Origin: J061 sp003695725 [NCBI: Candidatus Schekmanbacteria bacterium]
GTDB taxonomy: Bacteria; Schekmanbacteria; GWA2-38-11
Direction of reading: 5' to 3'
Length of the DNA: 8,465 nucleotides
NCBI GenBank assembly: GCA_003695725.1
Contig: RFHX01000053.1
Span: forward strand, 1 to 8,465
Shown here: positions 1 through 6,916 of the stretch, piece by piece
Layout of the letters: every line of letters starts with the position of its first letter
How positions within the stretch are numbered: the first letter of the stretch is position 1
Notes under the pieces: model-generated
What the model was told of the DNA's origin: nothing
What the model saw: the letters and a program-made list of their open reading frames with translations, nothing else
The model's database searches: none
Translations under genes and position numbers: made by a program

Positions 1-1
1 A

Positions 2-1123
2 AAGATATTTAAGACAACATCAAACGCTTATTCTTCAACAGGCGATGGGATGAGCATTGTTTACAATGCAGGACTTCCACTTGAAGATATGGAATTTGTC
101 CAGTTTCATCCAACAGGGCTATATAAACTGGGAATATTGATTACTGAAGCGGCACGAGGTGAGGGAGGAATCTTATATAACAGCAAAGGCGAAAGGTTTA
201 TGGAAAAATATGCGCCAACAATAAAAGATCTCGCTCCTCGTGATATGGTCTCCCGGTCCATATATACTGAAGTAAGGGAAGGAAGAGGAATCGATGGTAA
301 GGATTATGTCCATCTTGATTTAACGCATCTCGGGAAAGAGGAGATTCAGCTCAAATTGCCTGATATAGCAGATTTTTGTAAAATTTATCTTGGTATCGAT
401 CCTGCAGAAAAACCAATTCCTGTCCAACCAACAGCCCACTATGCAATGGGTGGAATCCCCACCGATAATGATGGAAGAGTCATCATCGATGGAAACAATA
501 CGCCAGTGCAGGGATTTTATGCTGCAGGTGAATGTGCCTGCGTATCTGTGCATGGAGCAAACAGACTGGGAACGAATTCTCTCCTTGATACTGTTGTTTT
601 TGGAAGAAGAGCAGGCAAGGCTATAAGAGAATATCTCAGGTCAGCAGTGCTTGAGCCATTGCCGGAAGATGTCCTTGATAGGACAAAGGAGAAAATAGAT
701 AAAATTAGAAATGGGAAGGGAACGGAGAAACTTGGTGATATAAGAAAATCGATGCAGGAAGCAATGATGGACAAATGCTCGGTTTTCAGAACAGAAAAGG
801 GATTAAAAGAAGTCAAAGAACATTTGAAAGAACTTCGTTCGAGATATGAAAATATTTCTATTTCAGATAAAGGAACAGCTTACAATACTGACCTTTTTGA
901 AGCGATAGAGTTCGGTTGTATGCTGGATCTGGCTGAAGTGATTGTCGATTGCGCTCTTAATCGGCAGGAAAGCCGCGGTGCTCATTACAGAGAGGATTTC
1001 CCAAATAGAGATGATGCCAATTGGCTTAAGCATACATTGGCTTATAAGACAGAAGATGGAATCAAGATCGATTATAAAAAGGTATCCATTACCCAGTTTG
1101 AACCTAAGGAGAGGAGATATTAA
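2..1123 (+). CDS. sdhA: Succinate dehydrogenase/fumarate reductase flavoprotein subunit (3' part, start missing)
   Basis: This is the catalytic FAD subunit that interconverts succinate and fumarate on the cytoplasmic face of the membrane. The frame is open from the left edge; 373 residues remain of a family length near 570-590, so roughly the first 200, including the N-terminal FAD-binding Rossmann region, lie outside. The Met at base 50 is internal: conserved sequence (TTSNAY..TGDG) precedes it. Numbering from base 2, the catalytic pattern known from E. coli SdhA is complete: FHPTG with His36, Glu49 before RGEGG, Arg80 in LAPRD (aligning with the proton-transfer Arg286), His146 in HYAMGG and Arg188 in [12 protein letters not shown], which also contacts FAD. 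The C-terminal helical domain ends with the usual ESRGAH segment. sdhB follows after 2 bp, and its Shine-Dalgarno sequence lies in the last codons of this gene. SdhA and FrdA cannot be told apart with certainty; the SdhB partner favours Sdh. Confidence 0.96.
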   Translation, partial: KIFKTTSNAYSSTGDGMSIVYNAGLPLEDMEFVQFHPTGLYKLGILITEAARGEGGILYNSKGERFMEKYAPTIKDLAPRDMVSRSIYTEVREGRGIDGKDYVHLDLTHLGKEEIQLKLPDIADFCKIYLGIDPAEKPIPVQPTAHYAMGGIPTDNDGRVIIDGNNTPVQGFYAAGECACVSVHGANRLGTNSLLDTVVFGRRAGKAIREYLRSAVLEPLPEDVLDRTKEKIDKIRNGKGTEKLGDIRKSMQEAMMDKCSVFRTEKGLKEVKEHLKELRSRYENISISDKGTAYNTDLFEAIEFGCMLDLAEVIVDCALNRQESRGAHYREDFPNRDDANWLKHTLAYKTEDGIKIDYKKVSITQFEPKERRY

Positions 1124-1125
1124 AA

Positions 1126-1827
1126 ATGGAAGTTACCTTAACAATATACAGATACGACCCTGAAAAGGATAATAAACCTTACTACAAAACTTACAAGGTC
1201 GAAGTAGATGAAATGGACAGAGTTGTCGACTGTCTCAACAAGGTAAAATGGGAGCAGGATGGCACATTGACCTTCAGGAAATCCTGTGCTCACGGAGTTT
1301 GTGGTTCTGATGCAGTAAGAATAAATGGCGAGAATGCTCTTGCCTGCCAGAAACTTGTCAAGGATTTAAAAGGGGGCAAGGCAACGATTGAACCATTACT
1401 CGAGTTTCCTGTCATAAAGGATCTTGTGGTTGATTTGGATCCCTTCTTCAAGAATATTGAAAAGATAAAACCCTACTTTATAAATAATACGCCCCCGCCC
1501 GATAAAGAGCGTTATCAAAGCAATGAAGACAGAGACAAGATAGATGATCCGGTTAAATGTATTCTTTGCGGTTCCTGCACATCATCCTGTCCGTCATATT
1601 GGTATAACAAAGACTATTTAGGTCCGGCTGCTCTTCTTAAAGCACATCGCTTTATTCTTGACAGCCGAGATGAGGGAAAAGAAGAAAGGATTCAAATTGT
1701 AAATAACAGAAATGGACTTTGGAGATGTCATACCATATTGAATTGTAACGAGGTTTGTCCAAAGGAGATTAACATTACGCAGGCAATATCAGAACTTAAG
1801 AGATTTGTGCTTGCTTCTAAACTGTAA
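1126..1827 (+). CDS. sdhB: Succinate dehydrogenase iron-sulfur subunit
   Basis: This subunit carries electrons from the flavin in SdhA to quinone through three Fe-S clusters. The 233 residues match the family length. The N-terminal [2Fe-2S] site has Cys54, Cys59, Asp62 and Cys74; Asp in place of the third Cys (CGSD) is also found in E. coli SdhB. The C-terminal part has Cys145, Cys148, Cys151 and Cys211 for [4Fe-4S], and Cys155, Cys201 and Cys207 for [3Fe-4S], the same spacing as E. coli. The quinone-site His202 is kept, but the residue aligning with E. coli Trp164 is Tyr160. The ATG at 1126 follows a strong AAGGAGAGGAG sequence (1106-1116). No membrane-anchor gene (sdhC/sdhD) lies downstream, so the anchor is probably encoded before sdhA. 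SdhB is preferred over FrdB because of the CGSD motif and the SCPSYW segment. Confidence 0.96.
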   Translation: MEVTLTIYRYDPEKDNKPYYKTYKVEVDEMDRVVDCLNKVKWEQDGTLTFRKSCAHGVCGSDAVRINGENALACQKLVKDLKGGKATIEPLLEFPVIKDLVVDLDPFFKNIEKIKPYFINNTPPPDKERYQSNEDRDKIDDPVKCILCGSCTSSCPSYWYNKDYLGPAALLKAHRFILDSRDEGKEERIQIVNNRNGLWRCHTILNCNEVCPKEINITQAISELKRFVLASKL

Positions 1828-1845
1828 GGGAGATGAGGTAAGAGA

Positions 1846-3006
1846 ATGAAAATTCATGAGTATCAAGCAAAAGAAATATTAAAGAAATTTGGTGTAGCTG
1901 TGCCGCAGGGTGCTGTGGCTTATACTCCTGCTGAAGCCAAAGACATAGCAAAAGAATTAGGAGGCGGTATTTGTGTAGTCAAAGCACAGATTCATGCAGG
2001 TGGCAGAGGAAAGGGAGGAGGCGTAAAATTAGCTAAATCCCCTGATGAGGCTTTTGAGCATGCAAAAAGTATATTGGGAATGAATCTTGTAACACATCAA
2101 ACAGGTCCTGAAGGGAAAGAAGTAAAGCGAGTCCTTGTTGAAGCAGGGGCAGATATTGATAGAGAACTTTATTTGGGTATCGTCATCGACCGCGCAACAT
2201 CGAGGCCTGTTATTATGGCAAGTGAAGCAGGCGGAATGGAGATTGAAAAAGTTGCGGCTGAGACACCTGAAAAACTGTTGAAGGAATATGTTGATCCAAG
2301 AGTTGGGCTTCAACCCTTTCAGGCAAGAAAACTTGCTTTTGGGCTTAATTTGACAAAAGAGCAGGTAGGCAAAGCTTCCAAATTCATAATGGCTCTTTAT
2401 AATGCGTTTATTGCAACAGATGCATCCCTTGCTGAAATAAATCCTCTAGTTGTGACGAAACAGAATGATGTTATAGCTCTTGATGCCAAGATGAATTTCG
2501 ATGACAATGCCCTATACAGGCATAAGGAAATCGAGGAGTTGAGGGATTTTGATGAAGAAGAACCATTAGAGATAGAAGCATCCAAGTATGATCTCAATTA
2601 TATAAAACTTGACGGTAATGTGGGTTGTATGGTCAACGGAGCCGGACTTGCAATGGCAACAATGGATATAATTAAACTTGCCGGAGGAGAACCCGCAAAT
2701 TTTCTTGATGTAGGCGGTGGAGCAAATGTTGAAAGAGTTGCCAATGCCTTTAGAATTCTTATGTCAGATAAGAATGTAAAAGCAGTATTGATTAACATTT
2801 TTGGCGGAATTGTCCGCTGTGACAGAGTGGCTCAAGGAGTAATCGAGGCAAGTGAAAAGGTCAAAATCGATGTGCCTGTAGTTGTCAGACTGGAGGGCAC
2901 AAATGCAAAGGAAGCTTCTGAGATTTTAGAAAAATCTGAGCTTAACTTTATTGTTGCAAATGGCCTCAAAGATGCAGCTGAGAAAGTTGTTTCAGTTATT
3001 AAGTAA
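1846..3006 (+). CDS. sucC: Succinyl-CoA synthetase (ADP-forming) beta subunit
   Basis: This is the nucleotide-binding half of succinyl-CoA synthetase, which couples succinyl-CoA + NDP + phosphate to succinate + CoA + NTP, reversibly, in the cytoplasm. The 386 residues match the usual length of about 388. The N-terminal ATP-grasp domain starts with [12 protein letters not shown] and contains Lys46 and the glycine-rich [10 protein letters not shown] loop (51-60). The metal-binding region has EINPLVV and, further on, [10 protein letters not shown]. The C-terminal ligase domain, which meets SucD, has the diagnostic [10 protein letters not shown] segment. The ATG at 1846 follows the purine-rich AAGGGAGATGAGG. 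sdhB ends 18 bp upstream and sucD begins 33 bp downstream, consistent with cotranscription. Whether ADP or GDP is preferred cannot be read from the sequence. The gene looks intact. Confidence 0.97.
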   Translation: MKIHEYQAKEILKKFGVAVPQGAVAYTPAEAKDIAKELGGGICVVKAQIHAGGRGKGGGVKLAKSPDEAFEHAKSILGMNLVTHQTGPEGKEVKRVLVEAGADIDRELYLGIVIDRATSRPVIMASEAGGMEIEKVAAETPEKLLKEYVDPRVGLQPFQARKLAFGLNLTKEQVGKASKFIMALYNAFIATDASLAEINPLVVTKQNDVIALDAKMNFDDNALYRHKEIEELRDFDEEEPLEIEASKYDLNYIKLDGNVGCMVNGAGLAMATMDIIKLAGGEPANFLDVGGGANVERVANAFRILMSDKNVKAVLINIFGGIVRCDRVAQGVIEASEKVKIDVPVVVRLEGTNAKEASEILEKSELNFIVANGLKDAAEKVVSVIK

Positions 3007-3039
3007 AAAAACTAAAAAGGTTAACGGAGATTAGGGAAT

Positions 3040-3912
3040 ATGAGCATACTTATAGATGAAAACACAAAGGTGGTTGTTCAAGGAATTACAGGTGGAGAAG
3101 GTACATTCCATACAGGACAAATGATTGAATATGGGACAAAAGTCGTTGCAGGTGTAACTCCTGGAAAAGGCGGCACAGTGCATCAGGGAGTCCCTGTATT
3201 CAATACTGTATCACAGGCAGTCGCAGAGACAGGTGCAAATGCTTCAGCAATATTTGTACCTCCTCCTTTTGCGGCTGATGCCATAATGGAAGCAGCTGAT
3301 GCAGGAGTAAAGGTGATAGTGTGTATTACTGAGGGCATTCCAACATTGGATATGGTAAAGGCATATGAATATATTCAGGGTAAGAATGTCAGATTAATTG
3401 GACCCAATTGTCCTGGAATAATTTCACCGGGTAAATGTAAGATTGGAATTATGCCGGGTTTTATTCATAAGGAAGGAAGTATAGGTGTTATATCGAGGTC
3501 AGGAACCCTTACTTATGAAGCTGTAGCACAGCTTACAAATAGGGGGCTGGGGCAGTCGACATGTATTGGAATCGGTGGTGATCCAATAATCGGCTCAAAA
3601 TTTATTGATCTTTTGAAGCTCTTCTCTGATGATCCACAAACCGAAGGGATTGTAATGATTGGTGAAATTGGCGGAACGGCAGAAGAAGAAGCAGCAGAAT
3701 TTATCAAAGATAATGTTAAAAAGCCGGTAGTGGCATTTATTGCAGGCCAAACTGCTCCTCCCGGAAGAAGGATGGGTCATGCAGGAGCTATTATATCAGG
3801 AGGAAAAGGAACAGCCCAAGAAAAGATGGCTGCTCTTAAAGCGGCAGGTATTGCAGTGTCGCCTGATCCCTCATCTATTGGTGAAACAATGGAAGCTGCC
3901 TTAAAAGGTTAA
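3040..3912 (+). CDS. sucD: Succinyl-CoA synthetase alpha subunit
   Basis: This is the CoA-binding, phosphohistidine-carrying half of succinyl-CoA synthetase and partner of the preceding sucC product. Its 290 residues match the family. The N-terminal CoA-binding Rossmann domain has [11 protein letters not shown] (15-25) and the VTPGKGG loop (39-45). Cys124 in GPNCPGI aligns with the conserved cysteine near the active site. The C-terminal domain has Glu208 in MIGEIGG and the phosphorylated His247 in GHAGAI. All residues expected for catalysis are present. The ATG at 3040 is preceded by CGGAGATTAGGG, which gives acceptable ribosome-binding spacing. It is followed after 38 bp by the KOR ferredoxin gene, so the enzyme that uses succinyl-CoA sits directly beside the enzyme that makes it from, or reduces it to, 2-oxoglutarate. 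Confidence 0.97.
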   Translation: MSILIDENTKVVVQGITGGEGTFHTGQMIEYGTKVVAGVTPGKGGTVHQGVPVFNTVSQAVAETGANASAIFVPPPFAADAIMEAADAGVKVIVCITEGIPTLDMVKAYEYIQGKNVRLIGPNCPGIISPGKCKIGIMPGFIHKEGSIGVISRSGTLTYEAVAQLTNRGLGQSTCIGIGGDPIIGSKFIDLLKLFSDDPQTEGIVMIGEIGGTAEEEAAEFIKDNVKKPVVAFIAGQTAPPGRRMGHAGAIISGGKGTAQEKMAALKAAGIAVSPDPSSIGETMEAALKG

Positions 3913-3950
3913 TTGGAGTAAATTTATTAACATTGATAAAGGTTAAATAA

Positions 3951-4154
3951 ATGGCAAAGACGGCAAAAGAAATTAGAATTAATGAAAAATGGTGTAAAGG
4001 ATGTGAAATCTGTGTTGCTTTCTGTCCCACAGAGGTGCTGGAAATGAATGGGGCAGTAGCTGTGGTAAAACAGCTTGATAAATGCATTGTTTGCAGGCAA
4101 TGTGAAATAAGATGTCCCGATTTTGCAATAGAAGTTATTGAAAATGAGGGATAG
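3951..4154 (+). CDS. korD: 2-Oxoglutarate:ferredoxin oxidoreductase delta subunit (2[4Fe-4S] ferredoxin)
   Basis: This small ferredoxin-like subunit of 67 residues passes electrons between the KOR core and soluble ferredoxin. It has two full [4Fe-4S] motifs: Cys15, Cys18, Cys21 and Cys25 followed by Pro, and Cys45, Cys48, Cys51 and Cys55 followed by Pro. The second motif continues as CPDFAI, typical of KorD subunits rather than free ferredoxins. The ATG at 3951 has AAAGG at 3938-3942, 8 nt upstream. It is a separate gene, not fused to korA or korB. A 93-bp gap with an inverted repeat separates it from korA, while sucD lies 38 bp upstream, so it may be transcribed with sucCD as well as with korABC. 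A role as a stand-alone ferredoxin is the alternative; position and motif make KorD more likely. Confidence 0.9.
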   Translation: MAKTAKEIRINEKWCKGCEICVAFCPTEVLEMNGAVAVVKQLDKCIVCRQCEIRCPDFAIEVIENEG

Positions 4155-4173
4155 AAAAAATAATATGTGTTGA

Positions 4174-4207
4174 GATATTCTATCTTTTAATGAATGCTTA
4201 GAATATC
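4174..4207. repeat. 9-bp perfect inverted repeat in the korD-korA gap
   Basis: GATATTCTA (4174-4182) and its exact complement TAGAATATC (4199-4207) flank a 16-nt loop. There is no T-run after it, so it does not look like an intrinsic terminator. It lies in the largest gap within the metabolic block and could be an mRNA processing or stabilising hairpin or a protein-binding dyad. The stem is A+T-rich and could be chance. Confidence 0.4.
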
Positions 4208-4230
4208 GTTTCTATAGATTACATAAACTC

Positions 4231-4250
4231 TGGAGGCATGAAAAAAGGTG
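4231..4250 (+). promoter_or_regulatory. Ribosome-binding site and GTG start of korA, overlapped by a five-codon ORF
   Basis: TGGAGG (4231-4236) is the only good Shine-Dalgarno sequence before korA. The in-frame stop TGA at 4239-4241 means the GTG at 4248 is the most upstream possible start, 11 nt after the Shine-Dalgarno sequence. The ATG at 4238 looks attractive but is in another frame and encodes only MKKGG before a stop at 4253-4255, across the GTG. The Shine-Dalgarno sequence is just 1 nt from that ATG, too close for normal use. Confidence 0.7.
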
Positions 4251-5381
4251 GCTAAAAAGAAAGTTTTTTTACAAGGTAACGAGGCATGTGCAGAAGGCGC
4301 TTTGGCGGCAGGTGTTAAGTTTTTCGCCGGTTATCCTATTACACCGTCATCAGAAATTGCCGAAGTCCTTTCACGCAGGCTTCCGATGGTTGGTGGTAAA
4401 TTTATTCAAATGGAAGATGAAATAGCATCGATGGGGGCGGTCATAGGAGCATCATTGGCAGGGGCGAAATCGATAACAGCTACGAGTGGTCCGGGATTTT
4501 CGCTAAAACAGGAAAATCTTGGATTTGCATGTATTACAGAAGTTCCTGTTGTAGTTGTAAATGTAATGAGAGGCGGTCCCAGTACTGGGCTACCGACCTG
4601 CACCTCCCAATCCGATGTAATGCAGGCAAGATGGGGGACCCATGGTGACCATCCTATTATTGCGTTGGTCCCGTGGTCAGTTGAGGAGTCATTTCATCTC
4701 ACAGTCCGCGCTTTTAATCTTTCAGAAAAATACAGAACACCTGTTATTCTTCTCCTTGATGAGGTCGTTGGCCATATGAGAGAAGCAATTGAGATTCCTG
4801 ATCCTTCTGAACTTGAAATTGTAAATAGAAAAAAACCAACCTGCAAACCTGAAGAATATTTGCCCTACGACCTTAACAATGAAGTCAATCCACTGCCTGC
4901 CTTTGGAGAAGGATATCGCTTCCATGTTACAGGGTTGAATCATGATGCCACTGGCTTCCCGACGAATGATTCTAAACTTGTTCAAAAAGATGAAGAGAGA
5001 TTAATGAATAAATTATTGAATCATCTTGATGATATATTGACATGGGAAGAATATATGACAGATGATATGGAAATACTTGTCTATGCTTATGGTTCTACTG
5101 CACGCTCTGCAATTGCGGCTGTAAAGCAGGCGAGAGAAGAAGGCATAAAAGCAGGATTATTCAGGCCAATTACCCTTTGGCCCTTCCCAGATGATAAAAC
5201 GAGAGAGATGGTGAGTAAGGTAAAAAAGGTTATAGTGCCGGAAGTTAATCTTGGTATGATAATCGGAGAAGTAAAACGAGTTTCACCAAAGGAAGACATA
5301 AATATCGTTGGAGTAAATAGGGCTGATGGAGAAACAATAGTGCCACAGCAGATACTTGATAAGATAAAGGAGCTTAGCTAA
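4248..5381 (+). CDS. korA: 2-Oxoglutarate:ferredoxin oxidoreductase alpha subunit
   Basis: This is the large subunit of the thiamine-diphosphate enzyme that oxidatively decarboxylates 2-oxoglutarate to succinyl-CoA with ferredoxin as acceptor, or runs in reverse. The 377 residues fit the KorA type without fused gamma domain. The N-terminal pyrimidine-binding domain has GYPITPSSE (28-36), EDEIASMGAVIGASLAG, TSGPGFSL (79-86) and RGGPSTGLPT (108-117). The middle has the GLNHDATGFP segment (229-238). The C-terminal transketolase-like domain begins near residue 273 with EILVYAYGSTARSA and includes LFRPITLWPFP. The start is GTG at 4248, since a stop lies just upstream in frame. korB begins 2 bp after the stop, with its Shine-Dalgarno sequence AAAGGAG (5366-5372) inside korA. 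Substrate choice (2-oxoglutarate rather than another 2-oxoacid) is inferred from subunit type and the sdhAB-sucCD neighbours. Confidence 0.93.
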   Translation: MAKKKVFLQGNEACAEGALAAGVKFFAGYPITPSSEIAEVLSRRLPMVGGKFIQMEDEIASMGAVIGASLAGAKSITATSGPGFSLKQENLGFACITEVPVVVVNVMRGGPSTGLPTCTSQSDVMQARWGTHGDHPIIALVPWSVEESFHLTVRAFNLSEKYRTPVILLLDEVVGHMREAIEIPDPSELEIVNRKKPTCKPEEYLPYDLNNEVNPLPAFGEGYRFHVTGLNHDATGFPTNDSKLVQKDEERLMNKLLNHLDDILTWEEYMTDDMEILVYAYGSTARSAIAAVKQAREEGIKAGLFRPITLWPFPDDKTREMVSKVKKVIVPEVNLGMIIGEVKRVSPKEDINIVGVNRADGETIVPQQILDKIKELS

Positions 5382-5383
5382 AA

Positions 5384-6202
5384 ATGAGTATTTATGAAAA
5401 GTATATGCGAATAGACAAGTTTCCGCACATATGGTGTCCGGGATGCGGATATGGAATTGCAATGAAATCTGTTATGAGAGCTATTGATAGAGTAGGTATA
5501 AAAAATGATGATATCACTATGGTTTCGGGCATAGGATGTTCAAGCAGGACACCGGGCTATCTTGATTTCAATACCCTTCATACAACTCATGGACGGGCAC
5601 TTCCTTTTGCCACAGGCGTTAAGATGGCAAAGCCTGAAATGAATATTATTGTAGTTACCGGAGATGGTGATGCAACGGCAATAGGTGGCAACCATTTTAT
5701 TCATGCGGCTCGAAGAAATATTGATATGACTGTTTTAGTGTATAACAACTATATTTATGGTATGACAGGAGGACAATATTCTCCAACAACACCACAAGGA
5801 AAATTTGCAACTACTGCACCTTATGGAAATATCGAGCCGCCTTTCGATGTATGTAATCTTGCTGCTGCTGCAGGTGCAAGCTTTGTTGCCAGAGGGACAG
5901 TTTATCATGCTGTGCCTTTGGATAAACTGATTGAACAAGCTCTCAGGAAGAAGGGATTTTCAGTGGTTGAGGTATTGAATCCTTGTCCTACTTCATTTGG
6001 CAGAAGGAATAAACAGCCAACTCCTGTAATAATGATGAACTGGATGAAGGAAAACTGTATTCCAAAGGTTAAATATGACAAAATGAGCGATGAAGAGAAA
6101 GTTGGTAAGATTCCAATTGGAGTTTTTGTTGACATAGAGAAACCTGAATATACAGAACAATATCAGCTTTTAATCGATAGAGCGCAAAGTCTTGCAAAGT
6201 AA
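5384..6202 (+). CDS. korB: 2-Oxoglutarate:ferredoxin oxidoreductase beta subunit (thiamine-diphosphate binding)
   Basis: This subunit binds thiamine diphosphate through its diphosphate and Mg2+ and, with KorA, forms the active site. Its 272 residues match KorB. Near the N-terminus WCPGCGYG (17-24) supplies two cysteines of the beta-subunit [4Fe-4S] cluster; Cys52 in GIGCSS (49-54) is another conserved cysteine. The thiamine-diphosphate motif starts at GDGDATAIGGNH (93-104) and ends at the Asn pair 121-122 in VYNN, followed by YGMTGGQ. The segment around PCPTSFGRRN is also typical. The start is ATG 5384, 2 bp after korA, so the two subunits are probably translated in a coupled way. korC follows after 29 bp. 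There is no sign of truncation. Confidence 0.95.
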   Translation: MSIYEKYMRIDKFPHIWCPGCGYGIAMKSVMRAIDRVGIKNDDITMVSGIGCSSRTPGYLDFNTLHTTHGRALPFATGVKMAKPEMNIIVVTGDGDATAIGGNHFIHAARRNIDMTVLVYNNYIYGMTGGQYSPTTPQGKFATTAPYGNIEPPFDVCNLAAAAGASFVARGTVYHAVPLDKLIEQALRKKGFSVVEVLNPCPTSFGRRNKQPTPVIMMNWMKENCIPKVKYDKMSDEEKVGKIPIGVFVDIEKPEYTEQYQLLIDRAQSLAK

Positions 6203-6231
6203 AGTTTATAAAAAAAGAGGTTAATATAAAA

Positions 6232-6783
6232 ATGGCTACAAATAATAGTAAAACTGAGATAAGATTGAGCGGTTCAGGTGGTCAGGGATTAATTCTTGCA
6301 GGCGTTATTCTGGGCGAAGCTGCGGCGATTTATGAGAACAAATATGCTTTGCAAAGCCAGTCTTACGGACCGGAGGCAAGAGGTGGTGCAAGTAAATCCG
6401 ATGTGATTATTAGCGATGAGAAGATTGATTTTCCTAAAGCTACAAAAATCGATGTTCTTCTCGCATTAACACAGAAGGCATTAGATAAGTATGTCGTTGA
6501 TCTTAAAAGCGATGGCATTCTTATTGTTGACCAAGACCTTGTCAAAAATGTGCCTGAGGATAAATGCGGAAAACTTATTAAAGTTCCTATAATTGATATT
6601 GCACGAAAAAAAGTAGGAAAGGTTATTACGGCAAATATTGTTGCTTTGGGCGTATTGGTAGGCGCAAGCGGTGTTGTCTCAAGGGAAGCTATAGAAAAAG
6701 CAGTCCTTGCCCGCGTACCAGCTGCCTTTAAAGACCTAAATAAAAGGGCTTTGGAAGAAGGATTTAATGCTGCCGGTGTGTAG
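6232..6783 (+). CDS. korC: 2-Oxoglutarate:ferredoxin oxidoreductase gamma subunit
   Basis: This is the CoA-handling gamma subunit of the 2-oxoacid:ferredoxin oxidoreductase, here a separate 183-residue protein of the usual family length. The signature GSGGQGL (14-20) is followed by QSQSYGPEARGG (41-52), the two most conserved stretches of the pyruvate/ketoisovalerate oxidoreductase gamma family. The rest is an alternating alpha/beta fold ending near KRALEEGFNAAG. The ATG at 6232 has AGAGG at 6216-6220. It completes the D-A-B-C subunit set and appears to be the last metabolic gene of the block; the following gap carries a candidate promoter for the next gene. No clear intrinsic terminator follows. 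Confidence 0.94.
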   Translation: MATNNSKTEIRLSGSGGQGLILAGVILGEAAAIYENKYALQSQSYGPEARGGASKSDVIISDEKIDFPKATKIDVLLALTQKALDKYVVDLKSDGILIVDQDLVKNVPEDKCGKLIKVPIIDIARKKVGKVITANIVALGVLVGASGVVSREAIEKAVLARVPAAFKDLNKRALEEGFNAAGV

Positions 6784-6831
6784 GGATTAAGCTGTAATTG
6801 GTCCTCTCTCATATAGAAGATAAGAATTGGA

Positions 6832-6894
6832 TAAAGAGTCTTATTGTCGAAATCTTCTCAATAGATTAAAATTTGAGGGCATATAGACTCTTTA
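6832..6894. repeat. 10-bp inverted repeat spanning the gap before the regulator gene
   Basis: TAAAGAGTCT (6832-6841) is the exact reverse complement of AGACTCTTTA (6885-6894), with 43 nt between. A shorter nested pair, CTCAA (6857-6861) and TTGAG (6873-6877), lies inside. The right arm also overlaps a separate 10-bp palindrome, TCTTTAAAGA (6889-6898). There is no T-run after the right arm, so it is not a standard terminator. The arms flank a candidate promoter, which would suit a looped operator pair or a structured leader. Confidence 0.45.
6844..6872 (+). promoter_or_regulatory. Candidate sigma-70-type promoter of the regulator gene
   Basis: TTGTCG (6844-6849) matches four of six positions of the -35 consensus and TAAAAT (6867-6872) five of six of the -10 consensus, with a 17-bp spacer. 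Transcription would begin near 6879, about 40 nt before the ATG at 6917. In AT-rich DNA such matches arise by chance, so this is tentative. Confidence 0.35.
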
Positions 6895-6916
6895 AAGACG
6901 GTAGCTAAAAATTTAT

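Noticed and set aside
50-52. ATG at 50 as the start of the flavoprotein gene
   Set aside because: The frame is open to the left edge and the 16 codons before this ATG encode conserved flavoprotein sequence, so it is an internal methionine.
942-1163. Small open frame overlapping the sdhA-sdhB junction
   Set aside because: It lies in another frame within two conserved genes and lacks a ribosome-binding site and any family motif.
6363-6812. A 149-codon open frame on the minus strand across korC
   Set aside because: It is antisense to a well-supported gene, has no recognisable motifs and its composition follows the opposite frame.
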